Shown piece after piece: positions 32,935-41,143 of a DNA stretch of 64,000 bases; the stretch's first letter is position 1; each line of letters starts with the position of its first letter. The notes under the pieces were generated by a model that was given only the letters and a program-made list of their open reading frames with translations, was not told the DNA's origin and ran no database searches. A program made the position numbers and the translations under genes. Source of the stretch: Kribbella antibiotica. GTDB taxonomy: Bacteria; Actinomycetota; Actinomycetes; Propionibacteriales; Kribbellaceae. The stretch spans positions 1 to 64,000 of the forward strand of contig NZ_SMKX01000009.1 in NCBI RefSeq assembly GCF_004349055.1, read 5' to 3'.

Positions 32935-34398
32935 ATGCCCCGCCGAGAGGTCGGGCTGGATGAACGCCCGCAGCACCTTCGTGAGTTCGCGGAGGCGCTG
33001 CGGGACGTCCGCCGCCAGTCGGGCCTCACTCTGAAGGTGCTCTCCACGCTCACGCACTACGCGGAGAGCACTTTGTCGCGCGCCACGAACGCCCTCGTCC
33101 TTCCTCCGTGGCCGCAGGTGAAGGCGTTCGTGCTCGCGTGCGGTGGCGGCGATATCGATCGGTGGAAGAACCTGTGGGAGGCCACTCGTCGGCAGCACGA
33201 TCTGTTCGTATCTGAGGGTGTCACTGAGGCACCGACGTCGAAGATCGCTCAAGCCGTACGTAAACAGGAGCTGGAGTATGTGACGAGCGCCGAGCGGCCG
33301 GCGACGCTGAGCGCGTTCCTGCAGAAGGCAGAGACCGCGCAGGATCTCGTCCGTGCCATACGTCTGCTCGGCGAGCGGACCGGAACCGTGTCGCTGCGGC
33401 AGATGGAGGCTCGTTGTCAGGCGGTGCACGTGCGCATCGCCAAGTCGACCATTCGGGACTGGTTGGCCGGCGAACGCCGACCAACCAAGCTCGATCAGCT
33501 CGTCGCCGCCCTTGGTGCGACGACGACTGAGCAGCGGCATTTCGCCCAATGTCTGGAACGGGTGTGGGCGCAGAACCCGCCGGTGCTTCAGCTGAGCCTC
33601 CGGCCACGGTGGGATCAGATCGGTACCAAGCGAGGCGGTCACTGCATTACGCTGCGCCTCGTCTCGGATCGAGCGCTGATGGGAGGTCTTGCCGCCGTCT
33701 TGGCTAAGGCCGAAGGGCAATCCGCTGCGGCACAGGAGATCCTCGGTGTGAGCATCGGCCCGGAGCACGCCATGATCGACGGTCTGGTACTGCTGCCTGA
33801 GGTTCGACGCAAAGGTGAGTTCGAGATCGGGCTCTGGGTCAGTGCGCCGCTGAAGGTCGCCTCCCAGACTGTGGAGCTGTCGCTGCAGCTGAAGACCACC
33901 GATCAGCGAGGATGGCCGAGCAAGCTCAAACTCCACCTGCCCTCGTACACGCCCCCGCTGGTCGCGGAGGCCGCAGCTGTGAAGGTGCCGGAGGTTCCTC
34001 CAGCCAGGGTCCGGCGGGTGGTAGAGGTCTCTTCCGTCAAGGCGCCTGCGCGCCGGCAGGCCGGCGTCCGGCGGGGCGTCATTCCCGCGGTCAACGTCGA
34101 CAAAGCCGGACCTCCGATCCTTGCCGGGGTCGGGATTCCGCTCCGGGCCCCAACCAGTTGGGCACTGCTCGAGCCTCGTCCGGCAGCAGCGCCGACCGTC
34201 GCGCGGACGTCACCGCCGAGTCGCCGCGATGGCATCGCCGTAGTACCGCTGAGTCCGGAGGTGGCATCGACGGCGAGACGTTCGCGGCCGGCTATGCAGG
34301 CTGAGCTGGGAAGCATTTATCAGCCCAAGCACCGCAGGGCGGTACCTCGCCGGGGGCTGGTGCGACGGCTCTTTCGCTGGTCAGGCGATGAGGACTGA
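32935..34398 (+). CDS. Regulator with two helix-turn-helix domains and long C-terminal region
   Basis: A 487-residue protein. A first XRE-like HTH lies at about 12-60 (LREFAEALRDVRRQSGLTLKVLS, HYAESTLSRATN), typical of Streptomyces-type XRE proteins. A second similar unit is at about 135-195 (LVRAIRLLGERTGTVSLRQME, IAKSTIRDWLAGERRPT). Residues about 210-330 are beta-rich and unassigned, and the last 150 are Pro/Ala/Arg-rich and likely disordered. The start is ATG 32935, since the frame upstream overlaps the membrane-protein gene. Possibly the master regulator of this accessory block. Confidence 0.7.
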   Translation: MPRREVGLDERPQHLREFAEALRDVRRQSGLTLKVLSTLTHYAESTLSRATNALVLPPWPQVKAFVLACGGGDIDRWKNLWEATRRQHDLFVSEGVTEAPTSKIAQAVRKQELEYVTSAERPATLSAFLQKAETAQDLVRAIRLLGERTGTVSLRQMEARCQAVHVRIAKSTIRDWLAGERRPTKLDQLVAALGATTTEQRHFAQCLERVWAQNPPVLQLSLRPRWDQIGTKRGGHCITLRLVSDRALMGGLAAVLAKAEGQSAAAQEILGVSIGPEHAMIDGLVLLPEVRRKGEFEIGLWVSAPLKVASQTVELSLQLKTTDQRGWPSKLKLHLPSYTPPLVAEAAAVKVPEVPPARVRRVVEVSSVKAPARRQAGVRRGVIPAVNVDKAGPPILAGVGIPLRAPTSWALLEPRPAAAPTVARTSPPSRRDGIAVVPLSPEVASTARRSRPAMQAELGSIYQPKHRRAVPRRGLVRRLFRWSGDED

Positions 34399-34561
34399 GT
34401 AGCTTCCGCAAGCGATGAGCTGCACGCGACCACGCGGAATCGTGAGAAAGGTGCGCAAGTTCGGCCCGACCTGCTCCTGGAGCTACCCCGCTTCGCTCGA
34501 CCGGGCTCAGGCCCAACTGCGAGAGCCTCCGGCTCCAGACGCCGATCAGGAGGTGTGACCG

Positions 34562-35434
34562 ATGGGAGAGCAGTCTCGACTGGGACGGCTTGGCCGGATG
34601 GCGTCGTGGCACGCCGCCCGCGGGCTGTCCGTGTTCCCACTCAGCCCCGCAACGAAGATCCCCGCCCTGGAGAAGGTGAACTGGCAGGACGTCGCGACGA
34701 CCGACCAAGCTCAGATTGAGCAGTGGTGGCGCGCTGCCCCCTACAACATCGGTGTCGCTACAGGTACGTCTGGTCTGCTGGTCGTCGATCTCGACATGCC
34801 GAAGAATGCCGGACAGGTAGTGCCTGATCAGTGGCGAAGCAGCGATGTGCACAGTGGGTACGACGTACTTGTAGCGCTCGCAGCCAAGGCCCACCAGGAG
34901 CTGCCACGGACGTGGAAAGTAACCACGCCGTCGGGAGGTATGCACCTGTACTTCCGACAGCCTGACTGCTTCGAGCTCGGCAACAGCGCCGGCCGACTCG
35001 GCTGGAAGATCGACACCCGAGGAATCGGCGGTTACGTCGTCGGTTCTGGGTCGGTAGTTCGGGGTCAGCGTTACCGGGCTGCCATGATCCGGCGGCCGGT
35101 GCCGCTTCCCGACTGGATTGCCTCGCGGCTCGCGTCGCCGATGAACCAGAGCAGCCGCCGCAGCGTTCAACCTGGACGGTACGGGCATACCTACGGGCTC
35201 AAGGCGCTTTCCAACCACCTCGAAAAGCTGCTCGCCTCGGCGAATGGCCGACGCAACGATGACCTGAACTTTGCCGCCTATGCCCTTGGCAAGGTGGCCG
35301 CCCGTGGGGCGCTTGAACCCGGCACCATCCGGGACGAGCTGCTCGCTGCGTCGCAGCGAATCGGGCTTGGCCGGCGGGAAGCGGAGCGGACGATCGAATC
35401 CGGCCTCGAGGCGGGACTTCAAAGCAGGATTTAA
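34562..35434 (+). CDS. Bifunctional DNA primase/polymerase (Prim-Pol) domain protein
   Basis: A 290-residue protein with the AEP-superfamily Prim-Pol domain at about 12-190: WHAARGLSVFPLSPATKIP, NIGVATGTSGLLVVDLDMP (metal-binding DxD-like pair), VTTPSGGMHLYFR (catalytic His) and GIGGYVVGSGSV. The C-terminal 80 residues are helical (LNFAAYALGKVAARGAL). AGGAGGTGTGACCG precedes ATG 34562. There is no helicase part, as in larger Prim-Pol proteins of actinobacterial plasmids. No helicase or integrase gene is nearby, so it is either the remnant of a replication module or a defence-associated primase. Confidence 0.85.
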   Translation: MGEQSRLGRLGRMASWHAARGLSVFPLSPATKIPALEKVNWQDVATTDQAQIEQWWRAAPYNIGVATGTSGLLVVDLDMPKNAGQVVPDQWRSSDVHSGYDVLVALAAKAHQELPRTWKVTTPSGGMHLYFRQPDCFELGNSAGRLGWKIDTRGIGGYVVGSGSVVRGQRYRAAMIRRPVPLPDWIASRLASPMNQSSRRSVQPGRYGHTYGLKALSNHLEKLLASANGRRNDDLNFAAYALGKVAARGALEPGTIRDELLAASQRIGLGRREAERTIESGLEAGLQSRI

Positions 35435-35823
35435 GTGTTTTTGCGGGCCGCTGCCGGGGAGCTACAGCCACTCGAAGGGCTGGACCGGGCCATATCGCTG
35501 GAGGCCTCCCATGCCTGCTGGTGGCGGCCCGCCAGCCGTTTCACGCGGTTCGGTTGCGGCGGAGGGCAGGCGGTTAGCCGTTACTGACTGCCTGTGCGGC
35601 GTCCATTCGGTGGCGGGTTCAACAGGGGCAGCCACGATTTCCAACCACAGGGCCATCTGTCCGGCCTTCCCGTGGTGACATTCCCGTCTCGTAGCGCGTG
35701 CGTCGGCCGATGATCAGCACTGAGGGCGTCCACATGACGCTCAAACCGAGACACCCAGCTCTCGGTCGTGGCAACATGGCAGCATGTTTCCCCACCACCG
35801 CCGCCGATAGGAGTTGACGCTAC
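35435..35823. other. 390-bp gap before the three-gene operon
   Basis: No gene is supported here. It should hold the promoter of the 35824-38220 operon. AT-richer bases begin near 35690, and AGGAG stands 10 nt before the GTG at 35824. Confidence 0.5.
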
Positions 35824-36543
35824 GTGCCGACGGTGCCTCTGGACAGTGACAGCCTGACCATCGTGGTGAAGGGTCATTTCAAGGCCGCGATCTTCTCTCC
35901 TGCGTGGTTGTGGAAGCAGGAGCTGATCGGGCCAGAGGAATACGAGGCTGCAGTGGTCGAGATCATCTCGCCCGATGTCGCCAAGTTCAGTTGCTTATGG
36001 CTGAATTGCCTTATCACCGGGGATACGTTGCAGTTCGGCACTAACGACAATGACGAATTCGAGCGCGTCAGAGACGCCGTCGTCGGCGTGCTACGCATTC
36101 TCGATCAGACGCCAGTCGGTGCGCTCGGCATCAATAGAGCAGTAGGGTTCCATGTGGAAACGATTTCCGAATGGCATGCTATTGGGGACGCCTTAACACC
36201 GAAAGTGCCGTGGGAAGAAGTCCTTAAACTCCCTGGCATGTCCAATATCGCTATGTGGGGTGTGCGCGAGGATCTCTATAAGGGGCGAGTGGTGATCGCC
36301 GTCGAGCCAGCGGGCGAGCGCGGTGTTTCAATCATCCACAATGATCACTACGACCTGACCATGGTAGAGAGTCAGGCTACAAGCCGAGATGATCCTAACC
36401 TATATAACGCGGCATTGATGGGTACGGCCACGCAAGAGAAATTGCCTGTAGCACTGGAAATCCTACGCGACAGCTTTCAAGCTTCAATATCGCGCTCAAC
36501 GCAGGCTGTTAGTCATATCTTTGCAATTGGGGGGAAGAAATGA
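35824..36543 (+). CDS. First gene of three-gene operon, unknown protein
   Basis: A 239-residue protein, not recognised. It looks like an alpha/beta domain with many strands (LTIVVKGHFKAAIFSPAWLW), a conserved-looking central motif ALGINRAVGFHVETISEWHAIGD, a strand pair GRVVIAVEPAGERGVSIIHNDHYDLT, and a C-terminal helix (ALEILRDSFQASISRSTQ). It has no signal peptide or membrane segment. Start GTG 35824 follows AGGAG. Its stop overlaps the next ATG (ATGA). Codon use is less GC-rich than in the chromosomal flanks, a sign of transfer. A role with the MBL protein is inferred only from the overlap. Confidence 0.7.
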   Translation: MPTVPLDSDSLTIVVKGHFKAAIFSPAWLWKQELIGPEEYEAAVVEIISPDVAKFSCLWLNCLITGDTLQFGTNDNDEFERVRDAVVGVLRILDQTPVGALGINRAVGFHVETISEWHAIGDALTPKVPWEEVLKLPGMSNIAMWGVREDLYKGRVVIAVEPAGERGVSIIHNDHYDLTMVESQATSRDDPNLYNAALMGTATQEKLPVALEILRDSFQASISRSTQAVSHIFAIGGKK

Positions 36544-37115
36544 CCGTTGTCAATGAGAGAACCGGGGTGGCCCACCCGACCATTCTCACGGGGCCAGCAA
36601 CCTCGTCGATTCTCGAACAGCTCGTTGCTGACTTTGGTGATCAGGGAAAGTTTGAGACAGCGACCGCTCCGGCTCACATCGAGCGAATTTCCGACACAGG
36701 GAGCATTGACTCCCAGATCGATGCGCCGAAAGCAGCGCGGAAGATACTGGCCGAGTCTAGGGGGCGCCGGGCATCTGCTGCTTCGGATGTTGTGGTCACT
36801 GGGATGGAGAAGTGGGAAGGGAGGGTAATCAGTGTCGAGGATGGGCTATTCACGGCCGAGCTGACGCCCCTCGACGACACCGGTGGGCCGGTCGTTCATG
36901 CTGATTTCAATATGTCGAAGATTGCTCCCGAGACGGTCGAAGCCGGTGATGTGGTCTACGTGACAGTGAGAACAGTCAGACAGCGGGGTGGGTTGACCAC
37001 TACCACGTCTGCCATACGCCTCAGACGACTTGGTGTGTGGACTTCCGAAGAGCTCGACGGCATCCGCGCGCGTGCCGCTAAAAGGGCAGAGAGCGTTGCC
37101 AAAAGCTTCAGGTGA
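36540..37115 (+). CDS. Second gene of three-gene operon, unknown protein
   Basis: A 191-residue protein, not recognised. The first 90 residues look flexible (DSQIDAPKAARKILAESRGRR); the second half forms a small barrel (WEGRVISVEDGLFTAELTPLDD, VEAGDVVYVTVRTVRQRGG) ending in RRLGVWTSEELDGIRARAAKRAE, a helix that could bind a partner. It overlaps both neighbours, by 4 bp upstream and about 20 bp downstream, so the three products are made together. It may be an adaptor between the other two; function unknown. Confidence 0.7.
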   Translation: MTVVNERTGVAHPTILTGPATSSILEQLVADFGDQGKFETATAPAHIERISDTGSIDSQIDAPKAARKILAESRGRRASAASDVVVTGMEKWEGRVISVEDGLFTAELTPLDDTGGPVVHADFNMSKIAPETVEAGDVVYVTVRTVRQRGGLTTTTSAIRLRRLGVWTSEELDGIRARAAKRAESVAKSFR

Positions 37116-38220
37116 TCCGCTAAAGGCGGGGCTGCCGGATTCCGGTGAGATCGAGGTCTCAATCTTCGGCCCAGGCAAAGGTGAGTCGATCCTGGTCCAC
37201 CTGGGCGCGAATGAGTGGATGGTCGTCGATTCGTGTCTGAATCAATCTGATAAGTCGCATCCGACGCTGGAGTATTTGCAGGGTCTCGGTGTCGACATCG
37301 CAACGCAGGTTGTGCTGGTCGTTGGAACGCATGCGCATGACGATCATATCGCAGGCTTAGCGGCCGTGTTTGCTGCTGCCAAAGGGGCAAAATTTGCCGC
37401 GTCGGCAGCCGCAACAACTGAAGAATTTTTTGCGCAGATGGAAGTAGATCTTACGATCGAGCCACATTTGCGAAGCTCAATTCGAGCTGAATACGCGGAG
37501 ATCCTAGCTGAGGTCGATCGGCGAGTCGACGCTGGATTGTACGCCATGGCGCGCCGCGAACTATGGATTCGCAATAGCGGCTCTAGTGGCCCAAGTGGTC
37601 GAGTCGTCGCCTTATCGCCGTCGGACACGGCCTTCAAGAGGGCGCAAAAACGGTTGGCTGCTGGTACGGCCAATCTTGACGATCGTGTAAAGCTTTCTAA
37701 AGGTGACCCTAATGAGATGGCCGTCGCTCTGTGGGTGGAGGTCGGAAATCAGGTGGCACTGCTGGGGGCAGATCTTTTGAAGGGACCTGCTGGGTGTGGA
37801 TGGGGTGCAGTTCTCAGCGATCTCAAGTCGCCGTTCTGGACGCCGACAGCGAAGGCGTCATTGTTCAAGGTTCCCCATCACGGTGCGCCCAATGCTCATC
37901 ATGACGGTGTGTGGAATGACATCCTGGAGCCGGAGGTCGTGGGTGTGATGGCGCCCTATAGGGCTGGCGTGACACCCCGCCCGGCCCCGGACGATATTCA
38001 GCGAATCCTTGCCCTAACGCCACATGCTTTCATAACCGCAACACCGACAAGACCTGAACCGAAGGCGGTCAGGAAGACCGCAGCGAGCCTGAGGGAGTTA
38101 ACCGCCTCGGTTCGTGAGCCGTGGGGGGTACCCGGCCATGTGCGAGCTAGGAGGCGAGATGGCGCTGCCGACTGGACGGTCGAGACCTTCTGGCCAGCCC
38201 GGCACCTCTCTCAGGTCTAG
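37096..38220 (+). CDS. ComEC-type metallo-beta-lactamase-fold hydrolase
   Basis: A protein of about 374 residues with an MBL fold. GTHAHDDHIAGL at about 73-84 is the HxHxDH metal motif. Later metal positions appear in LLGADLL and in KVPHHGAPNAHHDGVW, which matches the KvpHHG motif of the ComEC/Rec2 nuclease-like MBL subgroup. A helical insertion at about 95-165 is unusual. The start is uncertain: TTG 37096 is proposed, inside the previous gene; GTG 37030 is an alternative. It is probably a nuclease or phosphodiesterase acting with the two upstream proteins. It is close to Abi-C and Prim-Pol genes. Confidence 0.8.
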   Translation: MPKASGDPLKAGLPDSGEIEVSIFGPGKGESILVHLGANEWMVVDSCLNQSDKSHPTLEYLQGLGVDIATQVVLVVGTHAHDDHIAGLAAVFAAAKGAKFAASAAATTEEFFAQMEVDLTIEPHLRSSIRAEYAEILAEVDRRVDAGLYAMARRELWIRNSGSSGPSGRVVALSPSDTAFKRAQKRLAAGTANLDDRVKLSKGDPNEMAVALWVEVGNQVALLGADLLKGPAGCGWGAVLSDLKSPFWTPTAKASLFKVPHHGAPNAHHDGVWNDILEPEVVGVMAPYRAGVTPRPAPDDIQRILALTPHAFITATPTRPEPKAVRKTAASLRELTASVREPWGVPGHVRARRRDGAADWTVETFWPARHLSQV

Positions 38221-38321
38221 GTGCGCTCCGCAGCGCGGAAGATCTGACAGGGTTGGTCCAGGCATGAATTCGTAGAGGCCTGAGCTGCCTCTACGGCTGC
38301 TGGAGCCTCATTCGCTACAGA

Positions 38322-38744
38322 TCACGACGCCTTGTGCTCAGTCAATCTGACCGGTGGTACGCCTGAGTGCCGCCATGACCAGGCGAACGTCGCCCACACG
38401 CCGGCGAGGTAGGCCGCCCGGCCGATGTCGCCCGGGTTCTTCACTTCAGCCTCGGCTGCCAGCGCTTCGGTCTCGATCAGCTCGGCGTAGGCGACGCTTT
38501 TCCGCCCAGTGATCGGCGACGCGACGTTGTCGAGAAGCCCCGTTTCGGCCGACCGGGAGAAGCCGTTCGCGATCCAACGGCACGCGCTCTGCACGCCTGC
38601 CACGAAGTCGCTCGGACTTCCGGCAGCCACGAGTTCGTCGCCTCGGGCCTCAGCGGCCAGCCAGACAGCCGAGAACTCCTCCCCTGACACCCCTCGCAGG
38701 TTGTCCTGCCGGATCCCGTCGAGATCGAACCGCGTGAGCTCCAT
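38322..38744 (-). CDS. Hypothetical protein
   Basis: A 140-residue helical cytoplasmic protein (MELTRFDLDGIRQDNLRGVSGEEF; VQSACRWIANGFSRSAE; AAYLAGVWATFAWSWRHSG). I do not recognise the family. It lies between the MBL operon and the Abi-C gene, convergent with the former and in the direction of the latter. ATG 38744 is the likely start. Its tail GVPPVRLTEHKAS is polar. A member of the defence-like block by position only. Confidence 0.6.
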   Translation of the reverse strand: MELTRFDLDGIRQDNLRGVSGEEFSAVWLAAEARGDELVAAGSPSDFVAGVQSACRWIANGFSRSAETGLLDNVASPITGRKSVAYAELIETEALAAEAEVKNPGDIGRAAYLAGVWATFAWSWRHSGVPPVRLTEHKAS

Positions 38745-38817
38745 GCCACAACACGATCCCAGACCCCACGGACACTTTCCAGACCCCGTAGTCGGCGCCG
38801 AGTTGGAGCAGTAGCGG

Positions 38818-39825
38818 TCAGAACAGTGGAGGCTGTACGTGCGCGGCCAGCCGCCGCAAGGCCGCGTGTTCGCCGGTTGGCCGGACCACGATGCGGGATA
38901 GGACGAATCGGTTCAACGCAGAGGTCTCTGCGGCGTCGGCGGCGATCTTGCCCTCTTCAGTGCTGGTGACGATCCGGTTCACCAGTTCTTCCAGGTCAGC
39001 CATGCACTCTGGGATCGGGTCGAGTGCCATCAGGGCGTCGCGGAGCGTTTGGTCTCGGACTGTATGGCGCTCGTCTGGATCGAACAGCAGCCCCTGGGCG
39101 AGGCCAATCCGGTAGTCAGGTGTCCACATCGCCTCGGTGTCGTCGCTCTCCAGGCATGCGATGACACCGCCGTCTCGTATGACGAAGGTTCCGCTCGCCG
39201 CTCGCTGGCCAACGGCGACTCCGAGCGCTCGCTGATGTCGGGACTCAAGGTTCGGAAGGTTCGCTGCTTCCAGCCGCCGGGCAATCCCACCTGCGCGGAA
39301 CATTGCCCGATCCTCGACAAGGTCGCGAATCAGCGACTCGGGGCGACCTTCGGAGAATAGTCCGAGACGACGCAGCGCCCAGCGGACCCAGATCAGTCCG
39401 CCGTCGAGCGCGAGGTCGACCATCTCATCGCGGATGCGAGGCTGCCGTGCCCGACCGTGACCGCCACCGAAGTGGTTGCGGACGTTGCCGAGGTTCCTGG
39501 CCATCTTGCTCGCTTGAGTCGCAAGCTTGCCGTACTCGGATTCGTAGGCGACATGGTGGCCAGGTTGTTTGGCGAGCAACTCGTGAGCGTGGCCCACAAT
39601 CGTATCGAAGGACGCCTTTGGGTCAGCCGGCTGCCCCGCGATGTCGAGCGTGACCCTAGCCACCGACTCGACCAGGCACTTAACGTCTCCGATGGCTTGA
39701 GAATCGTCCTCGGCTTCGAGTGCCCGGTGAAGGCGATCCACCTCAGCGGCGATGCTGAGCCAGTGCTCCTCCCCGAGATACTGCGGTCGCTTGACCTGAA
39801 AGCGCTCATACCGCCCTGCTGACAA
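38818..39825 (-). CDS. Abortive infection (Abi-C domain) family protein
   Basis: A 335-residue protein. At about 100-160 it has the pattern of the abortive-infection C-terminal domain: ASKMARNLGNVRNHFGGGHGRAR followed by IRDEMVDLALDGGLIWVRWALRRLG. The N-terminal part is helical (HWLSIAAEVDRLHRALEAEDD). About 170 further residues follow the Abi-C part, unusual for a domain normally at the C-terminus. These are helical and end RLAAHVQPPLF. Abi-C proteins are thought to act in phage defence by shutting cells down; here that is inferred from family and neighbourhood. Confidence 0.7.
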   Translation of the reverse strand: MSAGRYERFQVKRPQYLGEEHWLSIAAEVDRLHRALEAEDDSQAIGDVKCLVESVARVTLDIAGQPADPKASFDTIVGHAHELLAKQPGHHVAYESEYGKLATQASKMARNLGNVRNHFGGGHGRARQPRIRDEMVDLALDGGLIWVRWALRRLGLFSEGRPESLIRDLVEDRAMFRAGGIARRLEAANLPNLESRHQRALGVAVGQRAASGTFVIRDGGVIACLESDDTEAMWTPDYRIGLAQGLLFDPDERHTVRDQTLRDALMALDPIPECMADLEELVNRIVTSTEEGKIAADAAETSALNRFVLSRIVVRPTGEHAALRRLAAHVQPPLF

Positions 39826-39993
39826 CGCTGCTCCCTATCTGAGTCGGCATCTAGCTCTTGATCAGCTTGTGTTTATGGACGCTGCCTGCAGCGACTCGAA
39901 GTAGTTCTTGTTGGCACCCACTCTGCATTCCCCCAGGTGTGACGATTTAGGTACCGAGGATACGAGTTGCGCTACTCGCCGGGGCGCGCCCGG

Positions 39994-40626
39994 CTAGGCC
40001 GCTGCGGCGCCGGGAAGACCGAGCGTCTCGAGGACCTGGCGAGCGCACCCGCTCTCCAACGCCGGATGCTTGCCGGTGTCGGGGCAGAACATCACCGCGA
40101 CCAGGCGCACCTTGAGCGACACGGTCGCCAACGGCGCCAGCGCCGGCCCCAGGGTCAATATGGCTACTCGACCTGCCACCATCGAGGCAGCCTTGCTCCG
40201 CAATGGGCCCCACCCGGCCTTGGTGCACCCGTCGTACACCTCGTCGGCGACCATGCCGCCGATGTCGCCGAGCTCGTCGAGCATGTCCGCGACCTCGGAC
40301 AGGATCTGGCACAGCCAGTGCCGCCGCCCGGCCTTGCGGCGGCGTGGCTGCTTCTCCCACAGCCGGTCCCACGCCTTGTCAGCGACGATCTCCTGCACCA
40401 CGGCGTAGAGCTGTGCCGAATCGTCAGGGGACCGCTGGATCACTTCAGCCAGTACGTCGACCGCGGCCCGCGCAGGGCGGCCGACGATCTCGAATGTCTT
40501 CGATTCCGTGTAGCTGCTGGCCATTGACCGGTACAGGTGCGCACCGACCGCGCCGTGCAGACTTCCTCCGCACGAACACTTGCACCGCGTTGACGTTGAT
40601 TCCGAGCACGCTCGACCGTGGGACAT
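39994..40626 (-). CDS. CxCxCGG-motif protein of the accessory block
   Basis: A 210-residue protein. Near the N-terminus is STRCKCSCGGSLHGAVG (about 12-28), a compact Cys pattern that could hold zinc or a cluster and that I associate with small actinobacterial mobile-element proteins. The rest is helical (EIVGRPARAAVDVLAEVIQRS; MLDELGDIGGMVADEVYDGC), with a hydrophobic stretch (MVAGRVAILTLGPALAPLATV). AGGAGG stands 9 nt before ATG 40626. Function unknown; location suggests a defence or island role. Confidence 0.6.
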   Translation of the reverse strand: MSHGRACSESTSTRCKCSCGGSLHGAVGAHLYRSMASSYTESKTFEIVGRPARAAVDVLAEVIQRSPDDSAQLYAVVQEIVADKAWDRLWEKQPRRRKAGRRHWLCQILSEVADMLDELGDIGGMVADEVYDGCTKAGWGPLRSKAASMVAGRVAILTLGPALAPLATVSLKVRLVAVMFCPDTGKHPALESGCARQVLETLGLPGAAAA

Positions 40627-40909
40627 GGCGAATCCTCCTGAAGGGCACCACCTGGATTGTTGTCACGCATCGCTGTGACGCGGCTACATTCAGTGTGGTT
40701 CCAGACAATTTCCGGCGCATGCCCAGCGCGCGGCGCAGCTACTCAGCGGGTGCGCCCGTCTCCCTGACCGCCCCATTCTCTGACCAGCCAGGCCGGCGGC
40801 AAGGGTGCTCCGCATCCCCGGTCGGGGATCGAGCGCAGCTCGACCCTTGCCTCCGCCCCCGATCCGGTTCAGGAATCGGCGACTATCAAGTAGAAAGGAG
40901 GGAGGTGTG

Positions 40910-41038
40910 GTGACCGTGCTCGGCTCATGCCGGCCGCGCCTCTGGGTCGCAGTATCTGCGGGACCGCGTGGGATCAATCGTGGTGCGAAACGGTGTAAAT
41001 CGCATCGACCCGGAGTGACTCAGGCGCCAAGTCAATAA
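40910..41038 (+). CDS. Possible 42-residue basic protein
   Basis: GAAAGGAGGGAGG, a very strong ribosome site, is followed by GTG and 42 codons (MTVLGSCRPRLWVAVSAGPR). The product is basic and without family. It is the only reason to annotate in the 40627-41143 gap; the composition is not convincing. Confidence 0.25.
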   Translation: MTVLGSCRPRLWVAVSAGPRGINRGAKRCKSHRPGVTQAPSQ

Positions 41039-41143
41039 GACTCCTGCGACTCAGCGGCACTCCTGAAAATGCCATCACACCCCCTTTTAATCCGCGGGCT
41101 CCGTAGTGGCGTCACTTGAACGATGTCTCGAGCGCGAGGCCTG

